Assembly: GCF_008692035.1 (NCBI RefSeq)
Contig: NZ_VTFG01000001.1
Coordinates: 310,001-374,000, forward strand
DNA: 64,000 nucleotides
DNA from: Pseudomonas marginalis
GTDB taxonomy: Bacteria; Pseudomonadota; Gammaproteobacteria; Pseudomonadales; Pseudomonadaceae
Direction of reading: 5' to 3'
Below, in pieces: positions 18,724-26,366 of this stretch; position 1 is the stretch's first letter, and the number at the start of each line of letters is the position of its first letter. Made by a program: the position numbers and the translations under genes. The notes beneath the pieces were generated by a model that searched no databases, was not told the DNA's origin, and saw only the letters and a program-made list of their open reading frames with translations.

Positions 18724-19764
18724 AGGGTTGGCGTTGTCGTTGAGTACAGTGTTCAACGGCCGTGCATCGATCCATTCACGCACATCGAAGGCCTGTGGAA
18801 TAAAGCGCCAGCGGTGCAAAAAGTTGGTGAAGTCCTGCAGGGCGGCAATCGCCTGTTCATCCAGCTCGGTACGCAGGCGCCGGTGCGCGTCCTGGCCATA
18901 GGCGGCTGTCACCCAATACTCGCTGCTGTTGGTTTCCCGCGCCAGGTAACGGCGGGTGTCTTCCGGGTGGGTACGGGCCCACTGTTCGGCGCGCAGCACC
19001 GCGTCGAGGATGCCGGTGGCCACGTCAAAATGGTTCTCCAGCAGGTTCAGGTCGACCGCCAGCGTGCGCGGTGTGCCGTTGTTGCTGCGGATCAGTGGGT
19101 CGGGGTGGGCGCCGGTATCGATCACGATATGCAGGCCGAAATCATGGGCGTGCTGGGCGGCGCTGGCGCCTTTGAGGAAAATGGCATCCACCTCGCCGCG
19201 CAGCAGGCCGATCAGTTCCAGGTTGCGCGCGCTGACCTGGGTGTTGACCGGCGTGCCGGCCACATTGCGCACGGCGCTGTCACTGAAGGTACCGCCGTAG
19301 CGGAAGTTGACAAGCTTCACATCGCCGACTTTCAAGCCTTCCAGCGACAGCGCGTTTTCCAGGCCGCGCAGGGCCTGGGCGCGGGTGAAGTCGATTTGAA
19401 CGCCGGCCCAGTCTGGCAAGCCGAAGGTGCGGCCCTTGAGGTCCTTGACGGTCTTGATACCGCTGTCCGGGCGGGTCAGGATCAGTTGCACTTCATCCGC
19501 CCAGGACAAGCCGATCACCCGGGTTTCACGGCCTTGGGCGCGGGCCCAGATCGCCGGGATATTGCCGCCATGGCGCACCGAGTTCTGCAAGGTGTGGTCG
19601 AAGTGCGACTCGCGCACGGCCTTGTCATTCGATTCGCGCAGGGACTGCACCTCGGTGCCCAAGGCGCCGACGGTGTCTTGCAACCAGCCCTTTTGTACGG
19701 CGATGCCCAGCCCGGTTGGCACAGGACAACGGGTATACCAGAGAGTGTCGAGGGGTTGTGTCAT
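18691..19764 (-). CDS. DszB-like sulfinate desulfinase with Cys-His-Arg conserved
   Basis: A 357-aa cytoplasmic protein (no signal peptide) that aligns with DszB along its whole length. The catalytic residues are present: Cys13 in YTRCPVPTGLG, His54 and Arg64 in SHFDHTLQNSVRHGGNIPA, with the same 10-residue His-Arg spacing and the following Gly-Gly as DszB. The expected reaction is hydrolytic removal of sulfite from an organic sulfinate. It overlaps no neighbour but sits 20 bp after the SsuD-like monooxygenase at 19785 and 88 bp before the Ser-variant paralogue. Its extreme C-terminus is repeat-derived. It could instead be a binding protein, but the absence of an export signal argues against that. 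Confidence 0.78.
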   Translation of the reverse strand: MTQPLDTLWYTRCPVPTGLGIAVQKGWLQDTVGALGTEVQSLRESNDKAVRESHFDHTLQNSVRHGGNIPAIWARAQGRETRVIGLSWADEVQLILTRPDSGIKTVKDLKGRTFGLPDWAGVQIDFTRAQALRGLENALSLEGLKVGDVKLVNFRYGGTFSDSAVRNVAGTPVNTQVSARNLELIGLLRGEVDAIFLKGASAAQHAHDFGLHIVIDTGAHPDPLIRSNNGTPRTLAVDLNLLENHFDVATGILDAVLRAEQWARTHPEDTRRYLARETNSSEYWVTAAYGQDAHRRLRTELDEQAIAALQDFTNFLHRWRFIPQAFDVREWIDARPLNTVLNDNANPAGAGLPAMAS

Positions 19765-19784
19765 CAGAGGTTCTCCCCCAGCGC

Positions 19785-20936
19785 TTAGGCGCTGGCTTTC
19801 AAAGGTTGGATCGCCGGGCGTTGGTGCACCAGCGGCAATACTTCCTGGCCAATGCGCAAGGCTTCCTCAAGGTGCGGGTTGCCGGCAAGGATAAAGGTCG
19901 AGAAGCCAGCGTCGCGGTATTCCACCAGGCGCTCGGCGATGTTTTCGTGGCTGCCCACCAGGCCGACGGTGGGTCCCGGCTTGGCCTTGGCGAAACCAGC
20001 CCAGAGGTTGGGGCCGATGGTCAGGTCGTCGAAGCGGTCGACGTTCTGGTGATAGGCGGTCTGCCGCGCGCCGCCGACTGAATCCGAACCGCTGGTAAAA
20101 CCTTTGGCAACCGTACTGGTCTTGCCTTCGAGTTTGTCGAATTGGCGTCGCAGGTCTTTCCAGGCCAGCTCTTCGGTCTCACGGGCGAACAGGTCGACCC
20201 GCAGGCCGAAACGTACCGTGCGCCCTTGTTTGTCAGCCAACTCGCGTACGCGCTCGATATGCGGCTTGAGCTTGTCGATGGGCTCGGCCCAATTCAGGTA
20301 CACGTCGGCGTGTTTGGCGGCAACGCCCAACGCAGCATCGGAGAATCCGGAGAAATAAACTCCTGGCTTGCGCTCATGACGCAGGCCGGTGGGCAGGGCA
20401 CCGTTTTCCAGTTGGTAGATCTCACCGTCGTAGGAGAATTTTTCGTTCTTCCACAGGCCCTGGATGATGTCCAGGAATTCGCCGGTGCGCTTGTAGCGCA
20501 GGTCATGTTCGAGGAAATCACCATTGGCGCGCTGGCTCGCGGGGTTACCGCCGGTGATGATGTTCCACTCCAGGCGGCCACGGCTGAGGTTCTGCAGGAT
20601 CGCGGCTTGCTGCGCGGCGTAGGCGGGCAGGGTCCAGGTGGCTTGGAAGGCGATGAGGAACTTGATGCGCCGGGTTTCGCGGGCCAGCGCTGCAGCGGCG
20701 ATCCAGGGCTCGGGGCCAGTGGGCAGCAGGGCGCCTTCAAAACCTGCAAGTTCGGCGGCCTTGGCCACTTGGGCGATGTAGTCGATGTAGGTGAAGTCAT
20801 CCGGCTCGCCGTTGGGTAATCGCCCCGGGGCGATATTGCCAGGTCGGTAGTCGGGGTTGCCACGGTTGTGTTTGTCGGTGGTCAGTTGCGGACCGTCGGT
20901 GCCCAACGGCAGGCGCCAGAAAAATTCAGTGCTCAT
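19785..20936 (-). CDS. FMNH2-dependent monooxygenase, SsuD/LLM family
   Basis: A 383-aa bacterial-luciferase-like protein. Signature segments include EFFWRLPLGTDGPQ, TYIDYIAQVAKAAELAGFEG, LSRGRLEWNIITGGNPASQR and GSHENIAERLVEYRDAGFST, the last typical of alkanesulfonate monooxygenases. Members use FMNH2 supplied by a separate reductase to cleave C-S bonds of sulfonates, or in DszA to open a sulfone ring to a sulfinate. I start at the ATG at 20936 (MSTEFFW), 55 bp downstream of a -24/-12 promoter. It is first in an operon with two DszB-like proteins, so a sulfinate product is plausible. No flavin reductase gene lies in the window. Confidence 0.87.
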   Translation of the reverse strand: MSTEFFWRLPLGTDGPQLTTDKHNRGNPDYRPGNIAPGRLPNGEPDDFTYIDYIAQVAKAAELAGFEGALLPTGPEPWIAAAALARETRRIKFLIAFQATWTLPAYAAQQAAILQNLSRGRLEWNIITGGNPASQRANGDFLEHDLRYKRTGEFLDIIQGLWKNEKFSYDGEIYQLENGALPTGLRHERKPGVYFSGFSDAALGVAAKHADVYLNWAEPIDKLKPHIERVRELADKQGRTVRFGLRVDLFARETEELAWKDLRRQFDKLEGKTSTVAKGFTSGSDSVGGARQTAYHQNVDRFDDLTIGPNLWAGFAKAKPGPTVGLVGSHENIAERLVEYRDAGFSTFILAGNPHLEEALRIGQEVLPLVHQRPAIQPLKASA

Positions 20937-20990
20937 GGGTGCTCCTGATTTGAGTCGTGCAAGGGGCGCAGACCTGATGCGCAAGGTCTG

Positions 20991-21006
20991 TGCAACGTGC
21001 ATGCCA
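20991..21006 (-). promoter_or_regulatory. Sigma-54 (-24/-12) promoter of the LLM-DszB operon
   Basis: The minus-strand sequence TGGCATGCACGTTGCA has GG-N10-GC spacing and a perfect TTGCA -12 half. It is 55 bp upstream of the start at 20936. Confidence 0.85.
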
Positions 21007-21059
21007 TGGGCGCTTCGGCCAATGGCTACGGGGGCAACCGCACTTCAGCAGGAGAGGGC

Positions 21060-21097
21060 TGCTGCTGTAGCAGCAGCCTCCCAGCAACCAATGCTGG
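21060..21097. promoter_or_regulatory. Putative SfnR enhancer: two palindromes in tandem
   Basis: TGCTGCTGTAGCAGCA (21060-21075; arms extend to 21057-21078) is followed by CCAGCAACCAATGCTGG (21081-21097), with centres about 21.5 bp apart. The pair lies about 55-90 bp upstream of the -24/-12 promoter at 20991. Confidence 0.68.
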
Positions 21098-21120
21098 ACG
21101 CGCAACATAGGCTTTCAGGG

Positions 21121-21143
21121 GGCCGGCACGCCGGCTCCTACAG
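21121..21143. repeat. REP-type palindrome
   Basis: GGCCGGCACGCCGGCTCCTA matches the REP core and overlaps the stop region of the ABC exporter gene ending at 21138. Confidence 0.5.
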
Positions 21144-22976
21144 GGCGATGGCGTCAGGTTGATGGGCGCTGCGCAGGTAGGTGTGGTACAGCGCTGCATA
21201 GGGCCCGGCCTGTGCGATCAATTGCTGGTGTGGCCCCAGTTCCACCACTTGGCCGTGGCGTACGACGGCAATCCGGTCGGCATCCCGAATGGTTGCCAGG
21301 CGGTGGGCGATGATGATTGCCGTGCGCCCCTCACACAGGCGTCGCAAGGCCTGTTGGATACGCCGTTCGGTATGAATATCCACCGCCGACGTCGCCTCAT
21401 CCAGTACCAGCACCGCCGGGTCCGCCAGGTACGCGCGCACCAGGCACACCAGTTGCCGCTGGCCATGGCTCAGATGTGCACCCAGCGGCCCTACTTCAGT
21501 GTGGTATTGATGGGGCAGGCGTTCCAGCACTTCATCGGCGCCCAGTTCACGGGCAGCGGCGACCAGCGTTGCCTCATCGGCATGGGGCGCGGCCAGGCGC
21601 AGGTTGTCGAGAATGCTGCCGCTGAACAATACATTGTCCTGCAACACCACGCCCACATGGCGACGCAAGGTGTGTTGCGCCAGGTCGCGCACATTGATGC
21701 CGTCGAGTCGCACGGCGCCGGCTTGGACTTCGTAGAAGCGTGTCAGCAGTTGCACCAAGGTACTTTTGCCGTGGCCGGACGGGCCGACGATCGCCAGCAC
21801 TTCCCCGGCTGGAATATGCAGGTTCAAGCCTTTGATGACGGGCGCCTGACCATAACCGAACTCCACTTGGTCAAACTGCACTTCTCCACGAGCGCGCTCC
21901 AATGCGCGGGGGGTAATGCTGTCGACGATCTGCGGGCGCGTGTCAAGCAACAGGAAGATCCGCTGGGCCGACGCCGAACCCGTGGCGTAGCGTTCAAACA
22001 GGTCCGACAGCTCCTGCAATGGCCCCAGGAACAGAAACACGTAGAACAGGCTTTCTGCCACCTGGCCGACACTGACGTCACCCGCCGCCAGCCCATACGC
22101 ACCCACCAGCAATAACAGCGCGATGCCTGCTGAACTGAGCAGTGCGGTAAACGGTGCAAACCACGACGAGCGCAAACTGCCGCGAATCAGCGCATGGTTG
22201 AAATCATCCAGCAGCACGCGATAGCGCTGCAGGTTCGGTGTCTCCTGGGCGCACTGTTGCAGCAAGCGCGCACCGCTGACACTTTCCACCAAGTGCGCGG
22301 TAAAGCGGCTGCGGTTCTCCGCGACCTTGGCCCAGTTGCGCTGGGAAATACGCTTGAAGCTCCATGTCGCGAGCACCAGCAATGGCACTGTCGCCACCAG
22401 ACTGAGGAAGAACCGTGGGTCGATGCGCCAGAGCATTACCGAGGCCAGGCCGCAGCGCAGCACGGCGCCCAGCAATTCCGGCGGACCCTGGATCACCAGC
22501 GGTTCGAGGGCGTCGACATCGCGGTCGACCCGGGAAATGATGCGCCCTGCACGGGTCTGGTCGAAATAGCTCACGCTCAGGTTCTGCACATGGGCAAACA
22601 CCTGCACGCGCAAGGCATTCAACACGCGGATCGCCGCGCCGCCGGCAACAAACTGCGAGACCCCGGCCAGCAGGAAACGCGCCAGCCAACTGGTCGCCAG
22701 GCCCAGGCCCAGCCATAGCACCAGGTGTTCATCCAGCAGCCAGTGATCGGCTTGCCGGATCAACCCTCGGTCCAGCAGCTCGCGCACAAACCAGGGCCGC
22801 AGGAACACGGTGAACACCAGTAGGATCTCAAGGCCGATGACAGCCGCAATCTGCCGTCGGATCGGTCGCAGTAACGGCAGCAAGCGTTTGAACATGCCAC
22901 GATCGAGGGCCTTTTTCGCCAGCATTTCTTCGATTTCGATATCGCTCAAGGCTTTGCCTGGCAGCGGGTTAGCCAT
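21138..22976 (-). CDS. ABC exporter half-transporter (membrane + ATPase), second subunit
   Basis: A 612-aa protein with about six N-terminal membrane helices (to about residue 330) and a C-terminal ATPase: Walker A GPSGHGKST, Walker B VLVLDEATSAVD with the catalytic Glu, and a non-canonical signature LSHGQRQLV instead of LSGGQ. The start overlaps the end of the partner gene by 8 bases, so the two subunits are translationally coupled and surely form a heterodimer. Its Walker B Glu is intact while the partner's is replaced, the pattern of exporters with one degenerate ATP site. The transported substrate is unknown; the operon begins with a DszC-like monooxygenase. Confidence 0.85.
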   Translation of the reverse strand: MANPLPGKALSDIEIEEMLAKKALDRGMFKRLLPLLRPIRRQIAAVIGLEILLVFTVFLRPWFVRELLDRGLIRQADHWLLDEHLVLWLGLGLATSWLARFLLAGVSQFVAGGAAIRVLNALRVQVFAHVQNLSVSYFDQTRAGRIISRVDRDVDALEPLVIQGPPELLGAVLRCGLASVMLWRIDPRFFLSLVATVPLLVLATWSFKRISQRNWAKVAENRSRFTAHLVESVSGARLLQQCAQETPNLQRYRVLLDDFNHALIRGSLRSSWFAPFTALLSSAGIALLLLVGAYGLAAGDVSVGQVAESLFYVFLFLGPLQELSDLFERYATGSASAQRIFLLLDTRPQIVDSITPRALERARGEVQFDQVEFGYGQAPVIKGLNLHIPAGEVLAIVGPSGHGKSTLVQLLTRFYEVQAGAVRLDGINVRDLAQHTLRRHVGVVLQDNVLFSGSILDNLRLAAPHADEATLVAAARELGADEVLERLPHQYHTEVGPLGAHLSHGQRQLVCLVRAYLADPAVLVLDEATSAVDIHTERRIQQALRRLCEGRTAIIIAHRLATIRDADRIAVVRHGQVVELGPHQQLIAQAGPYAALYHTYLRSAHQPDAIAL

Positions 22977-24735
22977 GGTCTATCCCCAGCAGGTCGCGGT
23001 AGTGCGCATTGGTTGATTGCAGTTCAGCATGGGTGCCTTGGGCGGTGATCCTGCCGTCGTCCAGCATCAGCACGCGGTCGGCCAGCAGGATGGTCGAGAG
23101 CTTGCTGGAGATCACCAGCACCGTGGTGCCGCGCAGGTTTCGCAGGTTGTGCAGCACCTGGCGCTCGCTGATGGCGTCGAGGGCGCTGGTGGCGTCGTCC
23201 AGGCACAGGATGTCGGGTTTGCCGAGCAGCGCCCGGGCCAGGCACAGGCGTTGGCGCTGGCCGCCGGACAAGGTCACGCCCCTATCGCCGAGCGGGGTTT
23301 CAAGGCCCTGGGGCAGGCGCTGCAAGACATCTTCAGCAGCGGCTTGATGCAACGCTTCGTGCAGTTCTTCGTCGGTGGCATCAGGCGCGCTCAGGCGCAG
23401 GTTGGCCGCCAGGCTGCCGGCAAACAGGAAACTCTCCTGGGGTACCACATGCACTCGCTGACGCAGCGGGCCCAGTTGCAGGTTACGGATGTCCTGCCAG
23501 CCGTCGTTGTCCGAACCGAGCAACAGGCGCCCGGCGGTCACATCGCTCAGGCGTGGCAATAAGCTGGCGAGCAGGCTCTTACCGGTACCGGTTGCGCCCA
23601 CCAGCGCGACGATTTCACCCGGCTGCAAGGTCAGCGAACAGCCGTGCAAAATGTCGCGACCACCACCGGGCGCGGTCACGCTGATCTGTTCCAGCTTCAG
23701 TCCCAGCGGGCTGGCGGGTAGGGTGGCAGCACCGCTGCGGATCGCGGCGGGGGCGTCCAGCAGTTGCCAGATGCGTTCGGCGCTGGCGCGGGCATCGGCG
23801 AAGGTCTGCATTACCCGGCCGATGCCCTCTATACGAAATACCAGGGTGGTGGCGATCAGCAGCGAAGTGACCAATTCGCCGATTCCCAGTTGACCGGTCG
23901 CCACCAGGTGTGCGCCGTATACCAGAATCCACACGTGACCCAGCGCCACCACGGCCTGGGGCAGCGGAATACGTGAGCTGGAATAAGCCAGGGCCTGGCG
24001 CGCCAACGTAGCAAACACCGCCACCTGATCGGCAAAGCCCTGGATACGCTGCTGTTCCAGGGCGAACGATTTGATCACCCGCACGCCGCCAATACCTTCG
24101 CTGAGGTCCTGGTTGACCCGGTCATAGGCGCTACCGACCGCGCGATCCAGGCTCACCAGCTGTTCGGTCTGGCGCACGAAAATCGCCAAGCCGGTCACCG
24201 TCAGCAACAGCGGCACCAGCCCCAGCAGCGGGTTGTACCAGCCCAGCAGGCCAACCGTGGCCAGCACCACCAGCGGTGTCTCTACCAACTGCCGCCAGAA
24301 GGTGATCAACGCATCGCGGACTTTGTCGGCATCACGGGTGGTGCGGGTGATCATTTCACCCATGCCGTGCTGCCAGTGATAGCCCATGTGCAGGCTTTGC
24401 ACCTGGGCCAGGATGCGTTCGCGCAGGCGCGTCAGCAGTTCCTGGCTGATCACCAGCGACAACACGCTGGCGATGTATTGCATCACGCCACGGCCCAGGG
24501 CGACGGCCAGCATCAGGCCCAGCCAGTACCAGCCAAGGCCGGCATCCAGGCTGCCGTCGCCGAGGCGTACCACGGCACGCCCGGCGCTCACGTCATTGAC
24601 TGCATGGCCGATCAGCCATTGCTGCCAGACCAGGCCCAGGTTGATGGCCACGTACAGCGCCGCCACCAGGATGAATCGCCAGGGCATTTCCCTATAGATC
24701 GCCAGGCTGCGTAGAAGAGGGTGTCGTTCGATCAT
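22969..24735 (-). CDS. ABC exporter half-transporter (membrane + ATPase), degenerate-site subunit
   Basis: A 588-aa membrane-ATPase fusion starting MIERHPLLRSLAIYREMPWR, with an exporter-type six-helix domain and an ATPase (Walker A GATGTGKSL, signature LSGGQRQRLCLARAL). Walker B reads ILCLDDATSALD: the usual catalytic Glu is Asp, so this site probably hydrolyses ATP poorly. I take the ATG at 24735; the longer frame adds 15 hydrophobic residues without a ribosome site. It follows the DszC-like gene by 56 bp and overlaps the second subunit. A likely role is export of an oxidised or desulfurised by-product, but this is inferred. Confidence 0.85.
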   Translation of the reverse strand: MIERHPLLRSLAIYREMPWRFILVAALYVAINLGLVWQQWLIGHAVNDVSAGRAVVRLGDGSLDAGLGWYWLGLMLAVALGRGVMQYIASVLSLVISQELLTRLRERILAQVQSLHMGYHWQHGMGEMITRTTRDADKVRDALITFWRQLVETPLVVLATVGLLGWYNPLLGLVPLLLTVTGLAIFVRQTEQLVSLDRAVGSAYDRVNQDLSEGIGGVRVIKSFALEQQRIQGFADQVAVFATLARQALAYSSSRIPLPQAVVALGHVWILVYGAHLVATGQLGIGELVTSLLIATTLVFRIEGIGRVMQTFADARASAERIWQLLDAPAAIRSGAATLPASPLGLKLEQISVTAPGGGRDILHGCSLTLQPGEIVALVGATGTGKSLLASLLPRLSDVTAGRLLLGSDNDGWQDIRNLQLGPLRQRVHVVPQESFLFAGSLAANLRLSAPDATDEELHEALHQAAAEDVLQRLPQGLETPLGDRGVTLSGGQRQRLCLARALLGKPDILCLDDATSALDAISERQVLHNLRNLRGTTVLVISSKLSTILLADRVLMLDDGRITAQGTHAELQSTNAHYRDLLGIDHG

Positions 24736-24791
24736 GAAAAGCTCATTGGCATAAACGGCGTATAGGGGCACACACAACACCCTACGGTGAT

Positions 24792-26024
24792 TTATTTGCG
24801 CGTAGCGCCCTGGGTTTCCTTGGCGTTGAGGATCGCGGTGTATTCACCGGGGTCCACGCCATTGAGGTAGTAGTTGCCCACATGGTGCAGGCGCCAGCGG
24901 ATCGGGTCGTGGGTGGTGTGCACCCGGGCATTGCGCCAGAAGCGGTCGAGGTTCCATTTGCTCAGCGATGAACTGGCCCCCAGCAGCGAGAAGATATCGC
25001 TGGAGATCTTCAGCGAGGCGCTGTCCGAATGGGCGCGGGCAGTGGCCACCGAAAGGATCAGCTCGTCTTGCAGCTCTTTGTTTTCCGGGTCTTGCTCATG
25101 GCGGTCAAATATCCGTGCCGCATCGCGCAGCAGGGACTCAGCGGCGCGCAGGGCCACGGCGTATTCGCCAATCTGTTTGATGATGTGCGGCTCTTCATTG
25201 GCATGGTCTACGCCGCTTTCCACCCAAGGCCGAGCGTTGTGCTTGAGGTAGTCGACGGCAGCCGACAACGCGCCGGCCGCGATACCGGTATCAATGGCCG
25301 CGTGAAGGATCTGCGGGAAGGTCAACCCCGTACGCTTCATTGGGCCCTTGCGGCGTGAAACAAAATCCTCATCCAGCACGATATTGTCGAAGTTCACCGT
25401 GCCACTCACCGAGTTGTTCTGGCCGAAGGCGTCCCAGTCGTCCACCAGGGTCAGGCCTGGCGTGTTGCGGTTGAGCAGTACGCCGGCACCGCCGTCATCC
25501 GAGGCGGCCGTGAGAGAGATCCATTCGGCCAGGTAAGAGCCCGTGGAGTAGAACTTGCTGCCATTGAGCACCAGGGCGCCGTCCTCACGGCGTTCGACGC
25601 GGGTCTTGAGGGCGAACTTGTTCTTGCCGCCTACCTCGGCCAGGGCGTTGCCAAAACGCTTGCCAGCCAGGACATCGCTGACCAGCCGATCGCGTACCGC
25701 ATTCGGGTAACCGTTGAAAATCCCGCGCAGCATCACATTGTGGATTTGCAGCAATTGCCCGACGCCGCCGTCGGCCACCGAAATGATGCGCACGGTTTCG
25801 ACGATTGTCTGCACCGATGCGCCCAGGCCGCCGAAGGCCTTAGGTACACCGATGGCGGTGATGCCGCTTTCGGACAGCAATTGCGCCTGGCGCCAGGGCA
25901 GTTGGCCATTTTGCTGGGTGTCGGCGGCAATGCTGGCGATCTCCACAGCGATTTCTCTGGCGGCGGCGATGGCCTCGGCTTCGCTGTGCAGGTGGCGGAC
26001 GGGCGCCTGTTCATACGTTGTCAT
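24792..26024 (-). CDS. DszC-like flavin-dependent monooxygenase (acyl-CoA dehydrogenase fold)
   Basis: A 410-aa protein of the acyl-CoA dehydrogenase superfamily branch that uses reduced flavin to oxygenate sulfur compounds (DszC, SfnB/SfnC-like). The C-terminal motif FWRNARVHTTHDPIRWRLHH (His369/His372) corresponds to the DszC region RNARTHTLHDP, whose second His is catalytic. GSKFYSTGSYLAEWISLTA is the flavin-region strand. The acyl-CoA dehydrogenase catalytic Glu is not evident. DszC-type enzymes oxidise a thioether to sulfoxide and sulfone. The gene lies behind a sigma-54 promoter at 26132 and diverges from the DszB-like operon at 26367, sharing its enhancers. Two exporter subunits follow in the same operon. 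Confidence 0.83.
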   Translation of the reverse strand: MTTYEQAPVRHLHSEAEAIAAAREIAVEIASIAADTQQNGQLPWRQAQLLSESGITAIGVPKAFGGLGASVQTIVETVRIISVADGGVGQLLQIHNVMLRGIFNGYPNAVRDRLVSDVLAGKRFGNALAEVGGKNKFALKTRVERREDGALVLNGSKFYSTGSYLAEWISLTAASDDGGAGVLLNRNTPGLTLVDDWDAFGQNNSVSGTVNFDNIVLDEDFVSRRKGPMKRTGLTFPQILHAAIDTGIAAGALSAAVDYLKHNARPWVESGVDHANEEPHIIKQIGEYAVALRAAESLLRDAARIFDRHEQDPENKELQDELILSVATARAHSDSASLKISSDIFSLLGASSSLSKWNLDRFWRNARVHTTHDPIRWRLHHVGNYYLNGVDPGEYTAILNAKETQGATRK

Positions 26025-26131
26025 TCATTCATCCTTTGGTTTGCCCCGTTCCCCCTATGGCTGTGCGTCATCGTTGACGAACATCGCCGGCCAGCCGGCT
26101 GCTACGGGGAGGTTGGTGTTGGGAGGGCTTG

Positions 26132-26148
26132 AGCAAGTTCTGCGCCAA
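26132..26148 (-). promoter_or_regulatory. Sigma-54 (-24/-12) promoter of the DszC-exporter operon
   Basis: The minus-strand sequence TTGGCGCAGAACTTGCT has GG-N10-GC spacing, a perfect TTGCT -12 half and one departure (TGGCGC for TGGCAC) in the -24 half. It lies 108 bp upstream of the start at 26024. A REP-like palindrome (26082-26103) sits in the leader. Confidence 0.75.
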
Positions 26149-26190
26149 CGCGCAAAACCCTGCTGTACCGGGGAGGGGGCATGCCGGTTT

Positions 26191-26257
26191 GCTGCTGGGG
26201 AAGCAGCGTCGTGAGACGGCTGCTGGAAGAGCAGCAGTGCTGTTGGCAGGCCAGCAG
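26191..26257. promoter_or_regulatory. Shared SfnR-type enhancer cluster between divergent sigma-54 promoters
   Basis: Three inverted repeats lie in a row: GCTGCTGGGGAAGCAGC (26191-26207), GCTGCTGGAAGAGCAGC (26219-26235) and CTGTTGGCAGGCCAGCAG (26240-26257). The first two have 5-base centres, against 2 in the other operons. The cluster lies 43 bp from the minus-strand promoter and 52 bp from the plus-strand promoter, so one activator site could serve both operons. Confidence 0.65.
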
Positions 26258-26308
26258 TCGCGTTTGGATGTTTGTTTCGATGCCCTTGTAAACCGGGGCT
26301 TTGAGCGA

Positions 26309-26325
26309 TTGGCACGCCCTCTGCA
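26309..26325 (+). promoter_or_regulatory. Sigma-54 (-24/-12) promoter of the DszB-aldolase-LLM-ABC operon
   Basis: TTGGCACGCCCTCTGCA has a perfect TGGCACG -24 half and GG-N10-GC spacing. It lies 42 bp upstream of the ATG at 26367. Confidence 0.86.
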
Positions 26326-26366
26326 ATACCCCCTCCACTGACTTGCCCAATTAAATGGAGCTGCCC

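Noticed and set aside
19785..20936. LLM monooxygenase considered as SfnG (dimethyl sulfone monooxygenase)
   Set aside because: The N-terminal and glycine-rich blocks match the SsuD branch; SfnG-type sequence is not seen in any of the four LLM genes.
26191..26257. Clustered repeats considered as a CRISPR-like array
   Set aside because: Only three short inverted repeats without regular spacers; their place between divergent sigma-54 promoters fits enhancer sites.
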